In this document: in pieces, positions 20,417-29,316 of the stretch
Position numbering within the stretch: position 1 is the stretch's first letter
How the letters are laid out: every line of letters begins with the position of its first letter
From: Kovacikia minuta CCNUW1
Lineage (GTDB): Bacteria > Cyanobacteriota > Cyanobacteriia > Leptolyngbyales > Leptolyngbyaceae
Reading direction: 5' to 3'
DNA length: 64,000 nt
Assembly: GCF_020091585.1 (NCBI RefSeq)
Contig: NZ_CP083582.1
Location: 4,784,536 to 4,848,535 of the forward strand
Made by a program: the position numbers and the translations under genes
The notes under the pieces: generated by a model
The model's input: the letters and a program-made list of their open reading frames with translations, nothing else
What the model was told of the DNA's origin: nothing
Databases searched by the model: none

Positions 20417-23239
20417 ATGTCCAGCCTAACCACTCCAACCTCACCGCCCCCCATTAGTGTCTTTATCTCCTACTCTCATAAAGATGAAGACCTGCGAGAA
20501 GAACTGGATGTCCATCTGGCGAACTTGAAGCGTCAGGGGAAGATTCAGGCGTGGCACGATCGCGCCATTGAAGCCGGAGCCGAATGGGATGCGGCAATTA
20601 AGCACCAGCTTGAAACCGCCCAGGTGATTTTGCTGCTAATCAGCCCCCGGTTTATCGCTTCCAATTATTGCTATGACCTGGAAATGCAGCGGGCAGTCGA
20701 ACGCCACGATGAGGGCACGGCACGAGTGATTCCGATCATCCTGAAACCCTGTGACTGGCAGGACAGCCCCTTCAGCAAATTACAAGTACTCCCCAAAGAT
20801 GCCAAACCCATTACGAAATGGGATGATCAGGACGAAGCCTTTCTCAACGTCGTTCAAGGCATCCGCCGCGCCGTCGCGTCGCTGGAAACCGAAACAAAAA
20901 AAGCATTGGGGGCGACGCTTAATTCGCCAGAAGCGATCGTCCCCTTTACTTCCTCCACACCCACACCCCACACCCCACACCCCACACCCTGCCTTTCCAC
21001 ACCCTTACTCTCCACCTACGATGCCGCAACCTGGGTCGGGCGGGAACAATTGATTACAGACCTCACCCAGAAGTTACGAGATGGCTACCGCATGCTTGCT
21101 ATTACTGGAATTACAGGCATTGGTAAAACTGCTTTGGCAGAACGATTAGTGGTGGAGGTGAGTGAAAATGGCATACCGTTTCATCGGCTCAATTTCGACG
21201 ATCGGGGACAAGGACGGGATTTTCTCAGTGGGGCACTAACCCTGTTACCGAAATTAGGAGAAACCGTTACGACGGAGGATCAGAAAGCCCCGCAGAATGC
21301 CCTCAAGCATCTACTCCATACATTGAGAAACCATCGGTTTCTGGTACAAATTGATTCTTTAGAGATGCTATTGCAAGGCGACGAGCAGACGGGATGGAAT
21401 GCCTTTACTGATTCCCTCTGGGTCGATTTCTTTCAACAACTGCTGGCAGGAGATACCTGTCAAAGTCAACTATTACTCACCTCGCAAGCCTTACCGGAAG
21501 AGTTGGAGATGGTGGGGTCACGTTATCCCCGCAGTTGGCATCGTCAGGATTTGGGCGGGTTAACAGAAGTTGAGCAGTTGCAGTTATTTGAGAAGTATGG
21601 TTTAAAGCCAGATGGATTGGACTCAGAAGTTTTGCAGCGGTTTGTTGAACTGTATCAGGGTCATCCGCTGGTGTTGCAGGTAATCGCCAGGGACATTCTG
21701 GAGAAACCGTTTAATGGCAATGTGCAGCAATACTGGCAGCGTTACCAGGCAGAATTTGATCAGATGGTGCGACACCAGAAAGGAAATTCCCCTCGCGCCC
21801 TACAACTGCGGGTGAAACAACGAGTAGAACAGGCATTACAGCGCTTACCCGTCGATGCTCGGCATATGCTTTGCCGCAGTTCGGTTTATCGTCGCCCCGT
21901 ACCCGAAGAGTTTTGGTTGGCAATGATGGAGGAGTTACCCGAAGATCAACAGTGGAGTGCACTGGAGTTACTGAAATCTCATAACCTGGCGGAGCAAGAG
22001 TTAAGAGGGGATGGAGTGCTCTTACTGCGACAACACAATCTGGTTAGAAGTGTGTCTCGTAAATTGCTAAAGGACGATAGGGCAGCATGGCAAAGGGCAG
22101 AACGAAAAGCGGCTCAAGTATGGCTAGATAACTATGAGCCAGAACCCGATGCTCCTAAATTAGAGCAGGTGCGAGGGAAGCTAGAAGCATTCCATCATTA
22201 TTGTGAAGTAGAAGAGTGGGAAGCAGCAAAGGAAATATGTATTGACCAGAAAGTGGATGTTCAGCTTCTCAGGTGGGGTTACTCCCAAGAACTCCTTTCA
22301 CTTTGTGAACCCCTTCTGGGTAAATTGGATGCTTCTGTTGATGAACAGTGTGAAACGGGTATCGGTAACGCTTACTGGTCTATAGGGAAGCGGTCTCAAG
22401 CGATCGATCACTTTCAGCGGAGTTTAGCGATCGCTCGTAAATTGGGCGATCGAGGAAGTGAAGGGAATGCTTTGGGCAATCTGGGTAGTACCTATTGGTA
22501 TCGGGGCGACTATCCTCAAGCAATTGAGTACTATCAACAAGCTTTGACGATTGCCCGTGAAACGGACGATCGCAGAGTAGAAGTCCGTATGTTGAGCAAT
22601 CTGGGCGGCACTTATCGAGAATTGGGCAACTATCCTGAAGCGATTCAATATTGTCAGCAAGCGTTGATCATTGCCCGTGAATTTAATGTGCCATCTGGAG
22701 AACTGTGGGCATTGCGCAGGCTAGGGGATATCTATAAGGATTTAAGTGACTATCCTCAAGCAATTGAGTACTATCAACAAGCTTTGACGATTGCCCGTGA
22801 AACGGACAGTCGTGGTGGAGAGGCATGGACATTGGAGGATTTAGGTGAAGTCTACAAGGACTTAGGCGATTATTCTCAGGCAATTGAGTACTATCAACAA
22901 AGTTTGACGATTGCCCGTGAGATTGGTAATAGTCTACGAGAAGGGACTGCCTTATTTAATTGGGGTGCAATCCTGCTTAAACTTGAACAGTATTCAGAAG
23001 CGCAACAACCCCTACAGCTATCCTTGAACATCTTCAAATCACTGGACGATCTCGAAGGGGAAGCAGACGCCCTTTTGAGACTGGGAGAACTGCATTACAA
23101 AACAGGGCAACTTGATCAGGCAAGGGAGTTTTGCGATCGAGCGTTGGCGCTGGCAACGGAGTTGGGCGTTCCCCTGGTCAAAGAATGCGAGGAACTGCAA
23201 TTAAAAATCGAAAATAAAAAATTAAAAGAGGAGACGTGA
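20417..23239 (+). CDS. TIR-NB-ARC-TPR protein (STAND NTPase)
   Basis: A 940-residue NLR-like protein. The N-terminal TIR domain (about 12-150) starts SVFISYSHKDEDL; the Glu in SNYCYDLE (E89) is at the position of the catalytic glutamate of NAD-cleaving TIRs. A linker (about 178-200) is built from CCCCACA heptamers. The NB-ARC NTPase (about 205-520) has P-loop GITGIGKTA (231-239), sensor-region LLTSQALPEE and GLPL-like GHPLVLQ. The C-terminal sensor (about 640-925) has at least six TPRs (GDYPQAIEYYQQALTIARE). TIR-STAND proteins can be antiphage or stress sensors that form an NADase on activation; that role here is inferred from architecture and island context. The C-terminal TPRs are nearly identical in DNA, suggesting recent expansion. 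Confidence 0.92.
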   Translation: MSSLTTPTSPPPISVFISYSHKDEDLREELDVHLANLKRQGKIQAWHDRAIEAGAEWDAAIKHQLETAQVILLLISPRFIASNYCYDLEMQRAVERHDEGTARVIPIILKPCDWQDSPFSKLQVLPKDAKPITKWDDQDEAFLNVVQGIRRAVASLETETKKALGATLNSPEAIVPFTSSTPTPHTPHPTPCLSTPLLSTYDAATWVGREQLITDLTQKLRDGYRMLAITGITGIGKTALAERLVVEVSENGIPFHRLNFDDRGQGRDFLSGALTLLPKLGETVTTEDQKAPQNALKHLLHTLRNHRFLVQIDSLEMLLQGDEQTGWNAFTDSLWVDFFQQLLAGDTCQSQLLLTSQALPEELEMVGSRYPRSWHRQDLGGLTEVEQLQLFEKYGLKPDGLDSEVLQRFVELYQGHPLVLQVIARDILEKPFNGNVQQYWQRYQAEFDQMVRHQKGNSPRALQLRVKQRVEQALQRLPVDARHMLCRSSVYRRPVPEEFWLAMMEELPEDQQWSALELLKSHNLAEQELRGDGVLLLRQHNLVRSVSRKLLKDDRAAWQRAERKAAQVWLDNYEPEPDAPKLEQVRGKLEAFHHYCEVEEWEAAKEICIDQKVDVQLLRWGYSQELLSLCEPLLGKLDASVDEQCETGIGNAYWSIGKRSQAIDHFQRSLAIARKLGDRGSEGNALGNLGSTYWYRGDYPQAIEYYQQALTIARETDDRRVEVRMLSNLGGTYRELGNYPEAIQYCQQALIIAREFNVPSGELWALRRLGDIYKDLSDYPQAIEYYQQALTIARETDSRGGEAWTLEDLGEVYKDLGDYSQAIEYYQQSLTIAREIGNSLREGTALFNWGAILLKLEQYSEAQQPLQLSLNIFKSLDDLEGEADALLRLGELHYKTGQLDQAREFCDRALALATELGVPLVKECEELQLKIENKKLKEET

Positions 23240-23586
23240 GCTAGGTTTCTACCTGGTCAAATAATTAACCATTCAATACATGAAATTACTTAATGGAAAC
23301 AAAGCACAGCTTGGAGATAAGCTTGATCGATACTCACTCAATCTGGAGCATCCCAAAGGAAAAGATAAAGCTATCTTGTTTAGAAATCGGTTAGGAATCA
23401 CGCTGGAAAATAAAGACCTTTTAGAAACGGCATTATTAGAATCTGTGGTCAATCAGGAGGCAGAAATTTACAAAACTGACGATTATGGAACTCATTACGA
23501 TATCAGATTTTTCATGACTACAGAAACCGGAAGTTCCTGGGTGCTGGGATGTTGGATTATTCGCACCAACGAAGACTTTCCCAGAT

Positions 23587-24765
23587 GGGAGCGTGTCACC
23601 TTCTTGAGAGAAAAAGGTGTTGAGGATCGAGAGAACCATTCAAATAAGCGCAGCGGTGGGCTAGAACTTGGGGTGCATGCTCTGGATTCCAACTGGCTCC
23701 CGATAACTGAATCCGACGGTCAATCTGTTTCACCCAAGATTCCACATCTCCAGAACCAATCGCACACAATCCTTCCGCTTGAAAATACTCATAATTGACA
23801 ATGCGATGACGATGCTCCCGGAGATAGTTTTGAAAACACTTTGCCTGCTCGAGAGCACAATCCTCAAATACCGCAATGGCTGCATCTACTTGCCCACGCC
23901 AAAGCAGTTGACGGGCTTGAGCATGACGTTGCAACGACCCACCCACTTTGTGCAGATTTTCCATCAGATGATACCAATCGAGAATCTCAATGCGCTGGTC
24001 ATCTTCGACGAGTTGGCTCAGCAGATTCCAAATGCCCGGATGTCCATCCCCGATGCAGTACAAGGGGGATTGTAACGGTTGGTCTTGCACCCAATTGACC
24101 AATGCCGCATTGTCCTGAAACCACGCCATGCCGATGCCATCGGTGTCCAACCGGACCGCTTTGTATTGCTTCCACTCGGATGGTTCGCCCTTGGGCGTGA
24201 CAAAGCGCATTTGTCCACCGTCCAAACTGACTTGATTGACCGCATCCGTCAGTTGCACTGTGGGGTGGGCAAACGACTGACGTTGCACCAGGCGTTGCTG
24301 AGTTTTCGGACTCACCCGCACTCCGGTTAAAAGGGCCACATCTTCTGTGGCATGAGCATAGGACACATTCGCACTGATTCTCAAACAACACATCTCCAGA
24401 TAGGGACTCAATTGACTCCCTTTGCTCACTCCCAATTGATTGGCTTGTTCGCTGGTCAGTGGCAGCGTTCCTAAAATGCTTTTTAGCTGTCGCGGGTACC
24501 CTTCGGTTGTGCCCGTAACTGTTTCGATAAAAAAACGCCCATCTCGGGTGTTACGTGCTTCTGAATCTGCTCGCGCACCGCTGCTTCGATTTCTCCCAAG
24601 TTGGTCATGGGCGTTTGACTAGCGTCAGCATCTTTGTACAGCAGTTTGGCAAGTTCGCGAACATGATACGCAACGGCTTGTTCTTCTTCCGGTGTCATGA
24701 CCCATTATCCAGCAATTGAGGACTCCTCCATTCTGATTTTTCTACTCAGAAGGTGACATGCTCCC
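23587..24765 (-). mobile_element. ISKra4-type insertion sequence with 9-bp target duplication
   Basis: 1179 bp. Terminal inverted repeats are GGGAGCGTGTCACCTTCT at 23587-23604 and, on the other strand, GGGAGCATGTCACCTTCT from 24765 to 24748 (17 of 18 identical). The target duplication is TTCCCAGAT (23578-23586 and 24766-24774). It contains one transposase in two phases on the minus strand. The stop of the transposase lies inside the left inverted repeat. Limits are fixed by repeats and by restoration of the split host frame. Confidence 0.93.
23596..24698 (-). CDS. ISKra4 family transposase, two overlapping phases
   Basis: The first ORF (24698 down to 24483, 71 residues; MTPEEEQAVAYHVREL) is followed in a different frame by the main part ending at 23596. 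Joining near 24480-24490 gives RDS/LKSILGTLPLTSEQANQLGVSKGSQLSPYLE, matching the continuous family sequence. The main domain has VSLDGGQMR with a catalytic Asp, YCIGDGHPGIWN and ILDWYHLMENL, plus a C-terminal IGSGDVESWVKQIDRR with the Glu. Joining needs a -1 shift, which could be programmed, as several IS families use, or a decay mutation. Note it is the opposite direction to the nine single-base insertions in host genes. Confidence 0.85.
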
Positions 24766-24813
24766 TTCCCAGATTAACCAATACCTATCCTGTAAGTAAG
24801 AGAGGGTACTGTG

Positions 24814-25053
24814 ATGACGTTACACGAATATGATGTCGTTGCTTTGATAGAAGAAATTCAAGCGATTCATAAAGAAACACACCAACCCCTCCTACTCAGA
24901 CAGGGACAGGTTGGCACGATTTTGATGAGCTTTGAAGATCGGGCTTATCTAATCGATTTTGCTGATGCTCAGGGCAACACCTATGCGATGGAAACGGTTC
25001 CCTCAGAAAAACTCATGCAACTCGTCTATGAACCACTCCCTGCCTATGCTTGA
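24814..25053 (+). CDS. DUF4926 family protein
   Basis: A 79-residue protein (ATG 24814; a GTG lies just before). The fold signature of the family is visible: HEYDVVALIEEI, then RQGQVGTILMSFED, a strand AYLIDFADAQGNTYAM and a C-terminal PSEKLMQLVYE. The function is unknown. It overlapped the end of the ancestral DUF6883 frame by about 20 bases, so the two were translationally coupled before the transposon split the upstream gene. If the pair is toxin-antitoxin-like, as its size and coupling suggest, this may be the antitoxin, now without a partner. Confidence 0.8.
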   Translation: MTLHEYDVVALIEEIQAIHKETHQPLLLRQGQVGTILMSFEDRAYLIDFADAQGNTYAMETVPSEKLMQLVYEPLPAYA

Positions 25054-25160
25054 CCTGCAACGGATTAAAGCGGATGAAACGGATAAATAAATGCTTTCAC
25101 CGATCGCCCATCCGTTTCATCCGCTACTTATCCGTCGCCAATTGTACTTTTCAAACAGCC

Positions 25161-25742
25161 CTAAGCCTTTAACCTGACAATGATGGTCGCCAGTTTGTCG
25201 CCTAGTTTTTCGATCGCTTCCTGTTGCTGGGTATCCTTTAAGCCCCCATCCGAGGTGAATACTTCGTGGGCTTTGGGCACAGCCACCTGATCGGGCAACA
25301 CCAGGACTTTGATATTTCCCAAAATCGATCGCAGATGAACCAGTCCGCGCAGCCCCCCCAACGCTCCAGGGGAGGTGCTCATAATGGCTGCCACCTTATC
25401 CGCAAAACAAGCCAGCGGGGGTTCTCCTTCGACAGGGCGCGATGCCCAGTCGATCGCGTTCTTTAATGTGCCTGAAACTGAGCTGTTGTATTCGGGTGAG
25501 GCAATCAGAAAGCCATCGGTTGCCCGCATCAGGTCTTTTAGCTGCCGCACCCCCGGTGGAAGACCTTCCTTTGCTTCCAAATCTCCGTCATATAGAGGGA
25601 TGGATAAATCCCGCAGGTCTAAATCAATCACTTCAGCACCCGCCGATCGGGCACCAGCGGCCGCAATTTTAACCAGCTTTTTGTTGAATGAGTCGGTGCG
25701 CGTGCTACCAGCGAAGGCGAGGATTTTGGGAGTATAGATCAT
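25161..25742 (-). CDS. NADPH-dependent FMN reductase family protein
   Basis: A 193-residue flavodoxin-fold oxidoreductase. The N-terminal phosphate loop AGSTRTDSFNKKL binds FMN phosphate. SPEYNSSVSGTLKNAIDWASRP is the family signature near the isoalloxazine. MSTSPGALGG forms the third loop. No signal peptide, so cytosolic. Members reduce FMN, quinones, azo dyes or chromate with NADPH; the physiological electron acceptor cannot be read from sequence. Length is normal. It is monocistronic and divergent from the GAF histidine kinase gene (165 bases apart). Confidence 0.9.
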   Translation of the reverse strand: MIYTPKILAFAGSTRTDSFNKKLVKIAAAGARSAGAEVIDLDLRDLSIPLYDGDLEAKEGLPPGVRQLKDLMRATDGFLIASPEYNSSVSGTLKNAIDWASRPVEGEPPLACFADKVAAIMSTSPGALGGLRGLVHLRSILGNIKVLVLPDQVAVPKAHEVFTSDGGLKDTQQQEAIEKLGDKLATIIVRLKA

Positions 25743-25906
25743 AGGGCAGGCGAAAGGGGGGAAAGGAAGGACAGAGGAAGAAACTTGGGGAGAAAGCGTG
25801 TTAGCTCGTATACAACCAAACCCAGTCTGGTTGCGTACAATCTTGTTTTAAGATTACAGGGCGTCTACACTCGATTTTGTCGGTTTTACCATGAAACTTT
25901 AAAGAT

Positions 25907-28151
25907 TTGCGTCTGCACAAGGGGCGATTTTTAAAGTACTGGTACTGGTTCACCTTTTCAAGTGTCTGCTTTTACCCTGTGCCTCGCGTGTTCCCTAAGC
26001 ATTCTGGAATCAAAAATTTTTCCCTGCGCTGGTTGCGTCATCCTGAAAAGCAAACTGTGTTGTTACGCAGAATTGTCGATCGGGTTCGCAGTTCTTTGGA
26101 ACTTAAAGTTGTCCTGCAAACTGCGGTGGATGAGGTTGCAACCCTGTTAAAGCTCGATCGCTGTAGTTTTTTCTGGTACTTTCAGGAAACCCAGCGGATT
26201 CAGGTAGTGTGCGAGCATACCCGACCTGCTCCAGGGCTGCAATTTTCGCCAGAAACGTCTGAGCACAAGCATTCCTGTTTGGGCTATTACCCGGTGGCAA
26301 CCCTGGGTACGGTGGCAACCGCGATCGCCCGGGGAGAGTTGGTGGTCAATAGTGGCAAAGCGCCCACCTCACCCCTGCTGCGATGGCTTAGCCGTTGGGT
26401 TGCACCACTGCGGAGAAATTCGGAAACCACCACCGCTGTCCTGGGAGCCACGGCAAACCTGCTAGTTCCAGTCAAATCTCAGGAAACGTCGATCGGGTTT
26501 ATTGCCTGTCTTGCCGATCAACCGCGCCATTGGTCAACCGCAGAGGTAGAGTTTATCCAGTCTGTGGCACAGCAGCTTGAGATTGCGATTCATCAGGCCC
26601 AGTTGTATGAGCAAACCCAACAGCAGGCGCAACGAGAACGGTTGGTGAATCAAATTACAACTCAAACCCGGCAAAGTTTTGATCTGGAAACAATTTTGCA
26701 TGGGGCGATCGCCCAACTGCTGGAAGCCCTCCAGGTCGATCGTTGCCTGGTTCACCTGGCGGAAGATGGGGGCGAATCGCGCCAATTCCAACCCTGGGAG
26801 TTTTTTGAGAAAGATCCCAACCCACGCTCAACTCTGCGCTGCAAGCATCTTTATGAAGTTTGCCGCCCTCCCTTTCCCGCTACGGTAGATAAGTTCGACA
26901 CGAACGGTCCCATTACCCGCTGGGTGATTCAAAACCGCAGCCGTGTGGTGATTAGTGATGTAACCCAAGATGAGCGGATTGGTCCCAACAACCCGGAGTA
27001 CCAGCAAGCCCAGATCAAATCTTCGCTGGTGGTTCCGGTGCAAACCAAAAATACCCTGTATGCCATTCTCTATCTGAATCAGTGTTCGCGGTTGCGTTAC
27101 TGGACCCGGAATGACCAAAAGCTGGCTCAGGCAGTTGCCGATCAGTTAGCCATTTCGATTCAACAGGCTCATTTCTATGCCCAAACCCAACAGCAAGCAG
27201 CAGAAAGCGCTGCCCAGGCAAAACACCTGGCGGCAACCCTCGATGAACTCCGCCTGACCCAGGTACAGCTGATTCAAAATGAGAAAATGTCTAGCCTGGG
27301 GCGAATGGTGGCGGGGGTTGCCCATGAAATTAATAACCCGATTAACTTTATCTATGGCAACATCCCCTATGTGGAGTCTTACGTCAAAGACCTGATTCAA
27401 CTAGTGAAGGCGTATCAGGCTCATAATCCCCATCCGGATGCCGACTTGCAAAAGATGGTGGACAAGCTGGAACTGGATTTCCTGATGGGAGATTTGCCAC
27501 AAATTTTGGACTCCATGCGGTCTGGAGCCGATCGCATTCGGCAAATTGTCCTGTCCCTGCGCAACTTTTCTCGTCTGGATGAAGCAGAACGAAAAGTGGT
27601 CAATATCCATGAAGGCATTGAAAGTACGCTGCTCGTATTGCAAACTACCCTTGGTCAGGACATTCAGATTATTCGCCGATATGATGATCTCCCACCCGTG
27701 CAGTGCTATCCGGGAGAGTTAAACCAGGTTTTCATGAATCTTCTGCTGAATGCAGCGGATGCCCTGCGAGCTTGGCCGGGAAAGAACAAGACGATCGCCA
27801 TTTGTACCGATGCGGTGCCTGCCAGCGAAACCCAGCCAGAAATGGTGCGGATTGTCATTACCGACAACGGTCCTGGCATTCCCCATGAGGGTTCAGTCCA
27901 AAATCTTTGATCCCTTCTTCACCACGAAGGAAGTTGGGCAGGGGACTGGTTTGGGCTTAACGGTCAGCTACCAAACGATTGTTAATCAACATCATGGAAA
28001 ACTGAATTTTTACTCTGAACCAGGACTGGGAACTGAATTTATCATCGAAATCCCTGTTAAATCCACGGAAGCTCGAAGAACCGATCAAACCCTTCACCTG
28101 GAGGGACGGATACGATCGCTGCTGACCCATTCCTCGCAACTTTCGGGATAG
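25907..28151 (+). CDS. GAF-GAF sensor histidine kinase (frameshifted)
   Basis: After removing one base at about 27887-27892 the gene encodes 747 residues: GAF 1 (about 55-235), GAF 2 (about 260-425), coiled coil, dimerisation/phosphoacceptor helix with VAGVAHEINNPINFIYGN, and HATPase with ITDNGPGIPHE (G1 box) and GTGLGLTVSY (G2 box). The shift falls between these two ATP-binding boxes. The start at TTG 25907 is the longest option and uncertain; homology begins at about residue 45. The GAF domains lack an obvious chromophore cysteine in the canonical place, so it may be a non-photoreceptor. Soluble. The response regulator at 28366-29055 is convergent with it. Confidence 0.85.
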
Positions 28152-28365
28152 GCGTACAGGTTGGCTGATTTGTCGGGGGGAAGGGACGAAGGCGAAGGGC
28201 GAAGGGCGAAGGGGAAAGGGCGTATTTATTCCTCTTTTTCCCTTTCGCCTTTTTCCCATTGCACATCTGTCGCATATTCCAAACAAATTGGTATGGCTCC
28301 TGAGTTCTGGCTCCTGACTCCTATCTTCTGGCCTCATGCCTTTTGCCTTTTGCCATATAGGGTTA

Positions 28366-29055
28366 TTAGCTAATCAAATGTTTTTGGAGGGCAACGATCG
28401 CTGCCTGGGTGCGATCGCGCACTTCCAGTTTTTGCAAAATGGCATGAACATGCACCCGTACCGTTCCTGCTGTGATGTAAAGCTCCTCAGCAATTTCCTG
28501 ATTCGATTTGCCTGCGGCAATCAGGGCTAGAATCTCTTGTTCACGCGGGGTGAGGGGATTATCTGGAAGTGGTGGGATGGGGGTGGGAGAAGGTGAGCCT
28601 GGGGCAGAAGTGTTCCCAGAAGGAGTGAATTGGAAGGCTGACTGAATCTCCGCGGTTGCGGTGGAATCCCACCAGGAAGCACCCGCAGCAACCGATCGGA
28701 TTGCCAGAATCAATGCTTCTGCGGCAATTCCCTTTAAGCAATACCCCTGTGCGCCCGCAGAGATTAAGCGGGAAATCAGATTTTTTTCAGAACGAGAGGT
28801 GAGGACCAAAACCGGCAAAGTTGGCTGTTGCTGCTTAATCTGGCGACAGGCTTCGACTCCCCCAATTCCCGGTAGCCCAATATCTAGCAGCACCAGATCA
28901 ATCAACTGTTGTCTTGCTAATTCAACGGCGGTTTCCCCATCCTCTGCTTCGGCAACAATGTCAAATTCTGGTTCCTGTTGTAACCGCATTCGCAACCCCA
29001 ACCGGAACAATTCATCGTCCTCAGCCAGCAAGATTTTGATTGGAGAAGACTTCAT
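28366..29055 (-). CDS. NarL/FixJ family response regulator
   Basis: A receiver domain (about residues 1-125; KILLAEDDELFRLG, phospho-acceptor in VLLDIGLPGIGG, conserved Thr/Ser in VLVLTSRSEK, Lys in YCLKG) is joined by a Pro/Ser linker to a LuxR-type HTH (LTPREQEILALIAAGKSNQEIAEEL). It is a DNA-binding transcription factor activated by phosphorylation. I start at 29055; the frame reaches 29127, but those 24 residues (KTQNLKLKTQN) are only translated GAGTTTT heptamers. Transcribed after the histidine kinase at 29317-30408 (262 bases between), its likely partner. Confidence 0.9.
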   Translation of the reverse strand: MKSSPIKILLAEDDELFRLGLRMRLQQEPEFDIVAEAEDGETAVELARQQLIDLVLLDIGLPGIGGVEACRQIKQQQPTLPVLVLTSRSEKNLISRLISAGAQGYCLKGIAAEALILAIRSVAAGASWWDSTATAEIQSAFQFTPSGNTSAPGSPSPTPIPPLPDNPLTPREQEILALIAAGKSNQEIAEELYITAGTVRVHVHAILQKLEVRDRTQAAIVALQKHLIS

Positions 29056-29158
29056 AGGAAGTTTTAAGTTTTGAGTTTTGAGTTTTAAGTTTTGAGTTTT
29101 GAGTTTTGAGTTTTGAGTTTTCCTCATCCCTCATCCTTCATTCTTACTGCTATACCAA

Positions 29159-29242
29159 CGTAGGATGGGTAAAATTATTCCGTGCCCATCTGCCACCGCT
29201 CTTCAGGATTGGGAACAGGCGGAGCCTTTTGCCCATCCTACG
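29159..29242. repeat. dispersed inverted repeat, CGTAGGATGGG family
   Basis: Arms CGTAGGATGGGTAAAA (29159-29174) and TTTTGCCCATCCTACG (29227-29242), complementary with one mismatch, around a GC-rich core. Located between the histidine kinase and its presumed response regulator. Only one copy was seen in the window. Confidence 0.7.
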
Positions 29243-29316
29243 ATGATGGATAGATTTTTTGTTAAAAATCTCATGACTTAAGACTTAGAACTTACAACTC
29301 AAAACTCAAAACTCCC

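Larger units (their letters stand above)
23280..24833 (+). pseudogene. DUF6883-type gene interrupted by an ISKra4-type element
   Basis: The first part (23280-23586) encodes KLLNGNKAQLGDKLDRYSL to GCWIIRTNEDFPR and continues after the insertion at 24775 (LTNTYPVSK), stopping at 24831-24833. The duplicated 9-mer TTCCCAGAT flanks the element (23578-23586 and 24766-24774). Removing the element and one copy restores a frame of 121 residues, typical of the small DUF6883 group. As it stands the ORF runs into antisense transposon DNA and ends at 23798 with about 69 foreign residues. It was followed closely by the DUF4926 gene, a pairing I recall as common in cyanobacteria and toxin-antitoxin-like. 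Activity was presumably lost on insertion. Confidence 0.82.

Noticed and set aside
23587-23798. C-terminal 69 residues of the 172-residue ORF after TIR-STAND as a new domain
   Set aside because: This part is antisense to the inserted transposase; the true ending lies beyond the element at 24775-24833.
29056-29127. Extended N-terminus of the NarL-type regulator (KTQNLKLKTQN)
   Set aside because: It is translated GAGTTTT heptamer repeat; the receiver domain starts cleanly at ATG 29055.
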